From Gammaproteobacteria bacterium (GTDB lineage Bacteria; Pseudomonadota; Gammaproteobacteria; Pseudomonadales; Halieaceae), in NCBI GenBank assembly GCA_030433415.1, contig JAUIMF010000018.1, positions 1 to 47,123 on the forward strand: DNA of 47,123 nucleotides, read 5' to 3'. The position numbers and the translations under genes were made by a program. Shown in pieces: positions 41,862 through 47,123 of this stretch (position 1 is its first letter; each line of letters starts with the position of its first letter). The notes under the pieces are model-generated. The model worked only from the letters and a program-made list of their open reading frames with translations, was not told the DNA's origin and searched no databases.

Positions 41862-43488
41862 ACTTAAGCCCCACCAACTGCTTTTTGATCTCAGCTTCCA
41901 GCTTACGAGATTGGCTAAACAGGCTATCCAAATTGCTGGTAAAACCCTGCATCTTATTCGCAAACTGTTCCGGAGTAATATCCACGTATTGGATTTTTAC
42001 ATCGAAATACTGGCCTGCGCTTAGTGAGTAGTTTTTGGCTCCGATCTCGTCATAGCTGACAGCCACGGAAAAGTCTTCCACGGCTTCTTTGGCATTGAAG
42101 ATGTCGATAATGCGTTGTTCTTCATCCGCGCTCAGTACGGTTTTCTGGTTCTTTCCGTCTTTGATTTTTTCGCCCAGGTTAGAGGCGTCAATCAGTACTA
42201 CCTTGTCTTTGTTGCTGTCATCCATAAACAGGATGGAGACGTTGGTGCCGGTGGTGGCAAAAATATTGGACGGCATGGAGACCACGCCTGCCAGCATTTT
42301 GTGTTTCACCAGATGCTCGCGGATGCCCTTGTCGATACCCGACTGGGCGGTGATAAAGCCGGTGGGTACGACTACTGCCGCCTTGCCGCCCGGTTTTAGC
42401 GAGTGGATGATGTGCTGCAAGAACAACTGGTAGATTTCCATCTTGTCCTTGGCTTTGGCTTTGATTTTGGGGATGCCCGCAAAGAAGCGCTCTTTGTTTT
42501 CTTTGCTGTCCAGCTCGTCGCGGAAGTCGCTGAAATCCATCTTGAACGGTGGGTTGGAGACAATGTAGTCAAACTTCTTCAGGTCTTTACCGTCCCGGTG
42601 ATACGGATGTAATACGGTATTACCCTGGATCACATTGGGGATGGAGTGCACCAGATTGTTGAGGATCAGGTTAAGGCGCAGCAAATTGGAGGATTTTTGC
42701 GAAATATCCTGAGTGTAGATGCTGCAACGGTTCTCACCAATGGCGTGGGCCACGTTCATTAACAATGTGCCGGAACCGGCTGAAGGGTCGTAACAGCTGA
42801 CGTTCTTCACTTTGCCCTGCTGGTCGGCAGGCACCAGAATCGCCGCCATAATTCGTGCTACCGCATGGGGTGTGTAGTACTCAGCGTATTTCCCGCCGGA
42901 ATTGCTGTTGTAGTCTTTGATCAGGTATTCAAAGATAGTGGCGTAGAAGTCGAATTTTTGCGTGAAGATACGCTCGAAGCTAAATTCCACCAGCTTGTTG
43001 ATGATGGCGCGGCAGAAAGCATCGCGCTTGGACTCATCGGCAATGTATTCACTGACGCGATCAAACAGCACCACCTTCGCGCCGCCATCGGTCTTTACAG
43101 CGAACACGTCGTTGTTGGTTAAGGCAATATCGCGAAGGGTGTCATCAAACAGTTTGGCAAAGTCCGGCGCGTTCTGCTGGCTGAACAAGTAGCTGATAAA
43201 GTGATGGGGCTTTAAGCGAGCCGTATCGCCGCCCATTTGCAGTTGCAGCATTTCCAGCTCGTCTTCGCTCATGGCGACCAGGGCTTCTTCCCATTTCTCC
43301 GAGCTGGCGACCTTCTCGTCGATCTGTTTCGCCTCATAGGCGAACTTGTCGTTCAGAAACTTGTACAAGAAGGTCTGGGTAATGATTTTGAACTCATTAC
43401 CATCATTGCCCAATCCATAGTGGGCACAGATGTTCTTCAGGCTGTCGATCAGCGCTTTGGTCTTTTGTTGAAATTCTAGCTCTACCAT
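41854..43488 (-). CDS. hsdM: Type I restriction modification subunit HsdM (N6-adenine methyltransferase)
   Basis: A 544-residue DNA adenine methylase. The N-terminal helical HsdM_N domain is followed by the catalytic domain. It shows YAEYYTP (201-207), the SAM motif DPSAGSG (234-240) and the catalytic NPPF (312-315), which marks N6-adenine methylation. It methylates the target given by HsdS and so protects host DNA. It starts 19 bases after the HsdR stop. The order R-M-S is less usual than M-S-R, but occurs. Confidence 0.95.
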   Translation of the reverse strand: MVELEFQQKTKALIDSLKNICAHYGLGNDGNEFKIITQTFLYKFLNDKFAYEAKQIDEKVASSEKWEEALVAMSEDELEMLQLQMGGDTARLKPHHFISYLFSQQNAPDFAKLFDDTLRDIALTNNDVFAVKTDGGAKVVLFDRVSEYIADESKRDAFCRAIINKLVEFSFERIFTQKFDFYATIFEYLIKDYNSNSGGKYAEYYTPHAVARIMAAILVPADQQGKVKNVSCYDPSAGSGTLLMNVAHAIGENRCSIYTQDISQKSSNLLRLNLILNNLVHSIPNVIQGNTVLHPYHRDGKDLKKFDYIVSNPPFKMDFSDFRDELDSKENKERFFAGIPKIKAKAKDKMEIYQLFLQHIIHSLKPGGKAAVVVPTGFITAQSGIDKGIREHLVKHKMLAGVVSMPSNIFATTGTNVSILFMDDSNKDKVVLIDASNLGEKIKDGKNQKTVLSADEEQRIIDIFNAKEAVEDFSVAVSYDEIGAKNYSLSAGQYFDVKIQYVDITPEQFANKMQGFTSNLDSLFSQSRKLEAEIKKQLVGLKYE

Positions 43489-43507
43489 TTCTTACGGCTC
43501 TTATGAT

Positions 43508-46500
43508 TTACCAAGCTCTACCGCCGGTATTGAATTCTTTCAGGTACTCTGCGACCACCAGGTGATTAATAAATCTTGAGGCGTCGGCGTTGAGTGGTAT
43601 GTTTTGCTCACCTTTGAAACGGCGTATGACTAGCGGCATCATCTGGCGTTCAAAGTAGCTTTCGTTATCCAGTATCTGGCTGTTGTTCAGCACCTGTTCG
43701 TCGGCGTCTTGTTTTACGCCGGTTAGGGCTTCAAAAATCTTGCGTTCGTACTCTGATATATCGCCACGTTCCTGCAAGCGCTTGTGAATACGGGTGTATT
43801 TGGCATCGCCCAGGTACTTCTGTCGTAGTTGATTGTTCTGGCGGTTCAGTTCTTTTACGCGATCGTGAATCTTATTGAGCGCGTCGATATTGGCGACCAT
43901 TTCATCCTGCGTGACCTCGCTGAGGTTCTTTTTCTTGAACAGCCTTTCCAGCTCTTCTTTCAGACTGACAAATTTGGGGTCCTGCTGATCAAAATTGCTG
44001 GCCAGAGCCTCGCGGGTTTGGCGCAGTGTGTTCTTTAACTGGTCAGCCAATACCAGCTCTTCTTCGCCTACCTTGATAAAGCGGAACACCACATCTTCAA
44101 GGGCGACATTAAGCAGGTTGGCGGTGTCGGTGCCTTGTTCGATGCTCTCTTTCAGGTTGAGCATATCGAGGTGGTTGCAGGTTTCCCGATAGAGGATATT
44201 GAGCTTGGCAAAGTCCAGCTGTTCCAGTAACTCGTAGTCGCCTTGTAAGCGGATCAGGTTGTATAGGCTTTTGGCGTTTTCCAGCGCCTTTTTCAGAGCC
44301 AGTACGGTTTCACGATCCTGAACCTGGCTGATTTGGTCGGTGAAGATCTCGGCGTTGTCTGTATCAAAGCGGAACAGTACGTCTTTGATGTGATCTATCT
44401 CTGCCGCGATCTCTTCCTGTGATTTGAACAGGTTGGAGTAGTGCTCCATTTCATCGCCAAGTTCAGATTGCAGCTCATCGAAATAGGCTTTGTTAGTAGC
44501 ATCAAACTCTTTGCGAATGTCGGCAAAATCCACCACGTAGCCGTAGCGGAAGTCTTTGTAGGTGCGGTTAACCCGTGTGAGTGCCTGCAACAGGTTGTGC
44601 TTACGGATGACCCGGCCCAAATAGAGCTTTTTCAGGCGCTTGGCATCAAAGCCGGTGAGCAGCATGTTATAGACAAACAGGAAGTCGATCTTGCCTGCTT
44701 TGAAGTCTTCTACCCAGTCTTTGCGTTCTTCTTTGGTGCCAATGTCGTGCAGGATCAGTACTGCACTTTTTACCTTTCTTTCATTGGTTACTTTATTTCG
44801 GTTGGGTTTTTTCCGATCAGCATGTGGCTCGTTATCGGATGCTGTGCCCGAAACGTCGTATTCCGGTGAGTCTTCCGCCACCATCGGAAGGTCGTAACCC
44901 GGATCATTGGCTTCGTTTACAGCCGCATCAGGCAGCCCGCTTTCTGCGTATCTTTCACCGAAGAGCTTGAACATCTCTTTGGCTTGGTCTGAGCTATCAC
45001 AAATGACCATGCCACCGATGCTGGCATCATTCAGGGCGCCGCGACTTTTCTCAAAATCGGTAACGATGTAATCCAGCATGGGCTCCACAAAGCTCGGATG
45101 GGCATAGATGAGCTTGCGATCAACATCCCCCATTTGGACTTCTACCTCTTCTAAGGCTTGTTGCAGCACCATCTTGTAGTTGGTGGCGATCTCTTCGCGG
45201 ATCAGGCGCAGGGTGTAGCCATCGGCGATGGATGCGTTGTAATAGTACTTGTGGATATAGCCGCCAAAGATTTGTTTGGAGCTGATGGCTTTGGAATCTG
45301 GGTTCTTTCTGGCTTTGTCCTCGTCAACGATCAGTGGCGTGCCGGTTAGCGCGATCTTGATGGCGTTGGGGTCGGACTGATACAGGTTGGCCAGAAAGCT
45401 GCCTTTTGGGTTGTAACTTCGGTGCGCTTCGTCCAGAACGAAGATGCGCTGGATGTTGATGTCGTAGTCTTTGGTAGACAAGACATCGGGGTCATCCTGA
45501 AATTTCTGGATATTTACCACAGTGATTTCCGGCTTGCCGGAATGGTTGTGAATTACCTGTGTGGCCTTAATGTCTTTGGCAAAGGCATCACGGGAGTTAA
45601 TGGTGTGTACCGTTAACCCACGCGCTGTGAATTCCCGTTGGGATTGCTGTAGCAGGTCAAGCCTGTCCACGATGAAGTAGAACTTGGGAATGACCTGCTG
45701 CTTTTGGAAATAGTCCGTTAGAAAGCGCACGTTGTAATAGGTTAGCGCCGTTTTGCCGCTACCCTGGGTGTGCCAGATGATGCCTTTCTTCACGCCCTCA
45801 TTAAGCTTGCGTTCAATCGCTTTGGTGGCAAATATCTGGGGATAGCGCATGATGTGCTTTTGCAGGCCATCGGTCTCAGCTACATAGGCCAGTGCATAAC
45901 GCAGGATGAACGCCAGACGGTCACGGCTAACCAAAGATGTACAGATACGATTCGTTGGACGTTCTGGCTGCTTATTGGTCTGAAACTCCGGGTTGCTGCG
46001 AATGACTTCCAGGTTGTTGTCTTTCAGTACCCTTAGCTCTTCTTCCTCAGAAACGGACTTCAGCAACGCCGTGAGATTCAGTATCTCTTCTTCTCGGAAG
46101 TAGTTGAATACGGGCTTGTGATAGGAGCTGCTGGCGTAAAAAGCCCCTTGCACGGGTTCCGGGTCACCGTCGTCATACTCCATGTTGTTGGAGAAAATCA
46201 TGAACTGGGTGATGTTGGCGAAACGCTTGAATTTCGGGTTCTGAAAACGTTTGTTGATGCGGTCGCGCTCAGCCAGAATGCCTTCGCGGTTGTTGGGTTT
46301 TTTCACCTCAATAAAGATCAGCGGCATACCATTGATCAACAGGGTGATGTCTGGACGAAATTCCTCATCACCGTTTTGGCATGTTAACTCGGTGACAACA
46401 TGAAAGCTGTTGTTGTTGAAGTTCTCAAAATCGATCAGCTTGGTATTCGAACGATCTGTCAGGCGTTCAAAGAAAGCTCGGCCAAGGTCTTCGTTGTCGA

Positions 46501-46708
46501 GTTCCAACTTAATATCTTCGAGCAGGCGACTTACATCATCAGGCTCAATGCCTGGATTGATTTTGAGAATCGCAGCGTTGAAAAGCTCGGGGAAAGTATT
46601 GGTATCGAGATCCCAGCTTTGCCCTTTCAGTGACAGGTACTGATAGCCGAGTCGCATCAAATGAAGGATGGTGGGAATTTTTACGCGAGTATCTTCATTA
46701 AACTTCAT
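43508..46708 (-). CDS. hsdR: Type I restriction endonuclease subunit HsdR
   Basis: A 1066-residue motor and nuclease. The N-terminal nuclease (HSDR_N) has a PD-(D/E)xK site with Asp120, Glu134 and Lys136 (RPDITLL, IEVKKP). The Snf2-type motor has Walker A GSGKT (316-320), DEAH (426-429) and ALTGTPL. Unmethylated DNA is pulled through and cut at a distance. The helical C-terminal end contacts HsdM. It is intact and ends 19 bases before hsdM. A small HTH gene lies 12 bases upstream. Confidence 0.95.
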   Translation of the reverse strand: MKFNEDTRVKIPTILHLMRLGYQYLSLKGQSWDLDTNTFPELFNAAILKINPGIEPDDVSRLLEDIKLELDNEDLGRAFFERLTDRSNTKLIDFENFNNNSFHVVTELTCQNGDEEFRPDITLLINGMPLIFIEVKKPNNREGILAERDRINKRFQNPKFKRFANITQFMIFSNNMEYDDGDPEPVQGAFYASSSYHKPVFNYFREEEILNLTALLKSVSEEEELRVLKDNNLEVIRSNPEFQTNKQPERPTNRICTSLVSRDRLAFILRYALAYVAETDGLQKHIMRYPQIFATKAIERKLNEGVKKGIIWHTQGSGKTALTYYNVRFLTDYFQKQQVIPKFYFIVDRLDLLQQSQREFTARGLTVHTINSRDAFAKDIKATQVIHNHSGKPEITVVNIQKFQDDPDVLSTKDYDINIQRIFVLDEAHRSYNPKGSFLANLYQSDPNAIKIALTGTPLIVDEDKARKNPDSKAISSKQIFGGYIHKYYYNASIADGYTLRLIREEIATNYKMVLQQALEEVEVQMGDVDRKLIYAHPSFVEPMLDYIVTDFEKSRGALNDASIGGMVICDSSDQAKEMFKLFGERYAESGLPDAAVNEANDPGYDLPMVAEDSPEYDVSGTASDNEPHADRKKPNRNKVTNERKVKSAVLILHDIGTKEERKDWVEDFKAGKIDFLFVYNMLLTGFDAKRLKKLYLGRVIRKHNLLQALTRVNRTYKDFRYGYVVDFADIRKEFDATNKAYFDELQSELGDEMEHYSNLFKSQEEIAAEIDHIKDVLFRFDTDNAEIFTDQISQVQDRETVLALKKALENAKSLYNLIRLQGDYELLEQLDFAKLNILYRETCNHLDMLNLKESIEQGTDTANLLNVALEDVVFRFIKVGEEELVLADQLKNTLRQTREALASNFDQQDPKFVSLKEELERLFKKKNLSEVTQDEMVANIDALNKIHDRVKELNRQNNQLRQKYLGDAKYTRIHKRLQERGDISEYERKIFEALTGVKQDADEQVLNNSQILDNESYFERQMMPLVIRRFKGEQNIPLNADASRFINHLVVAEYLKEFNTGGRAW

Positions 46709-46720
46709 AACATTCCCTGT

Positions 46721-46924
46721 CTATTGTTGTGTCAGCTCAAGCAGGTCGCCTACCTGGCACTCAAACAGCAGGCAGAGTTTCTCAATGGCTTCCAGATCCA
46801 CTTTCTGAGCCGTCTCTTTATAGAGCAAGGTTACCGTGGCGCGGCTTAGCCCCGTTTCTCTGGCAACGTCGGCAATACGCATCTTGTGCTCACCCATCAT
46901 TCGGGCGAGATGGCAGCGGATCAT
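46721..46924 (-). CDS. Small XRE/Cro-type HTH regulator upstream of hsdR
   Basis: A 67-residue DNA-binding protein made almost wholly of one helix-turn-helix domain (MRIADVARETGLSRATVTLLY), followed by EKLCLLFECQVGDLLEL as in Cro-type regulators. It stops 12 bases before hsdR and is likely the first gene of the operon. It resembles controller (C) proteins of restriction systems, so it may time expression after entry into a new host. Direct evidence is absent. Its promoter region carries several inverted repeats. Confidence 0.85.
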   Translation of the reverse strand: MIRCHLARMMGEHKMRIADVARETGLSRATVTLLYKETAQKVDLEAIEKLCLLFECQVGDLLELTQQ

Positions 46925-46949
46925 GGCTGTGCCTCTGGCTGGTAATCAG

Positions 46950-46977
46950 GTTATCGGAATAACAAAGGAGCATACCA
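46950..46977 (-). promoter_or_regulatory. Candidate promoter and operator of the hsd operon
   Basis: On the minus strand, TGGTATGCT (46969-46977) is an extended -10 without a good -35. Just downstream, GTTAT and ATAAC (46950-46963) form an inverted repeat with four bases between. It lies between the -10 and the regulator start, as expected for autorepression by the small HTH protein. Confidence 0.4.
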
Positions 46978-47061
46978 CGACTTTGATATTTGCCTGGCAT
47001 TTTGTGAGTTGAAATTGAATTATGCAGGGCTGATTTTTAAAAATGGGCTGAAGTTTTTCTA

Positions 47062-47123
47062 AATTACGCGGAGTTACGCGCCATATGCGTAATTACGCAA
47101 ACCATGCGTAATCGCGCGTAATT
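47062..47123. promoter_or_regulatory. Symmetric array of six GCGTAA/TTACGC hexamers (cut by window end)
   Basis: TTACGC at 47064, 47074 and 47093 and GCGTAA at 47087, 47106 and 47116 are arranged as exact mirror images around 47092.5. The centre is the 14-base palindrome TGCGTAATTACGCA (47086-47099), and the outer pairs lie 16 and 26 bases either side. The outermost AATTACGCG and CGCGTAATT are 9-base perfect complements. This suggests a multi-dimer operator or a replication/partition-like site. The gene that it controls may lie to the right. Confidence 0.55.

Noticed and set aside
1-47123. CRISPR array, rRNA or tRNA genes
   Set aside because: No regular spacer-repeat units and no recognisable RNA gene were seen on either strand.

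Overview
The window looks like a chromosomal stretch of a GC-rich Gammaproteobacterium, probably a marine oligotroph of the Cellvibrionales/Halieaceae type. This is an inference from gene content (a VPLPA/PEP-CTERM protein, old yellow enzyme, GST-like, RidA, SlyD-type FKBP, DUF2235 and DUF1704 proteins, and Tat-exported proteins). I see no rRNA, tRNA or CRISPR array. From about 34 kb to the end the DNA is visibly more AT-rich, with a different codon style, which fits an acquired defence island.

Positions 1-5.5 kb: the tail of an unidentified gene, then a minus-strand signalling operon. It runs from a Tat-exported solute-binding protein to a membrane histidine kinase, a single-domain response regulator, and a REC-GGDEF-EAL protein whose EAL domain looks degenerate. 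Positions 5.7-11 kb: DUF2235 hydrolase, GFA-type zinc protein, DUF1704 (MATCAP-like) metallopeptidase, SDR oxidoreductase and an exported patatin. Positions 11-16 kb: a DUF3127 OB-fold protein with an SSB-like acidic tail, a RHH/RelE toxin-antitoxin pair, a Tat-exported kelch protein, a methyltransferase-HNH fusion, an ABA4-like membrane protein and DUF2239. Positions 16-26 kb: mostly metabolic genes (OYE, hexose-6-phosphate mutarotase, NYN ribonuclease, GST-like, serine hydrolase), a membrane-anchored AraC regulator, a large DUF1538-DUF1538-CMP-kinase-like fusion, an exported RidA and a SlyD-like FKBP.

Positions 26-34 kb are accessory and partly decayed. They hold a VPLPA-CTERM protein, two small exported or membrane proteins, a broken copy of the 3' end of a CadC/TolB-like regulator, and then the 'mobile mystery protein' A/B pair (HTH + Fic) next to the intact regulator. 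A methyltransferase, an unknown protein and a decayed ParDE locus follow.

Positions 34-47 kb carry the most interesting cluster. Seven tightly packed minus-strand genes encode, in transcription order, a small HTH regulator, HsdR, HsdM, HsdS, a putative DNA-binding protein, a Doc/Fic protein and a 1067-residue reverse transcriptase fused to a C-terminal nitrilase domain (DRT1/UG1-like). Spacing is 1-19 bases, or overlapping, so they probably form one operon that joins type I restriction-modification, a possible TA-like pair and an RT-nitrilase antiphage effector. A convergent pair (an unknown 207-residue protein and an XRE-ImmA/IrrE regulator) ends 16 bases from the RT gene. Upstream of the operon, at the window edge, six GCGTAA/TTACGC hexamers form an exactly mirror-symmetric array.
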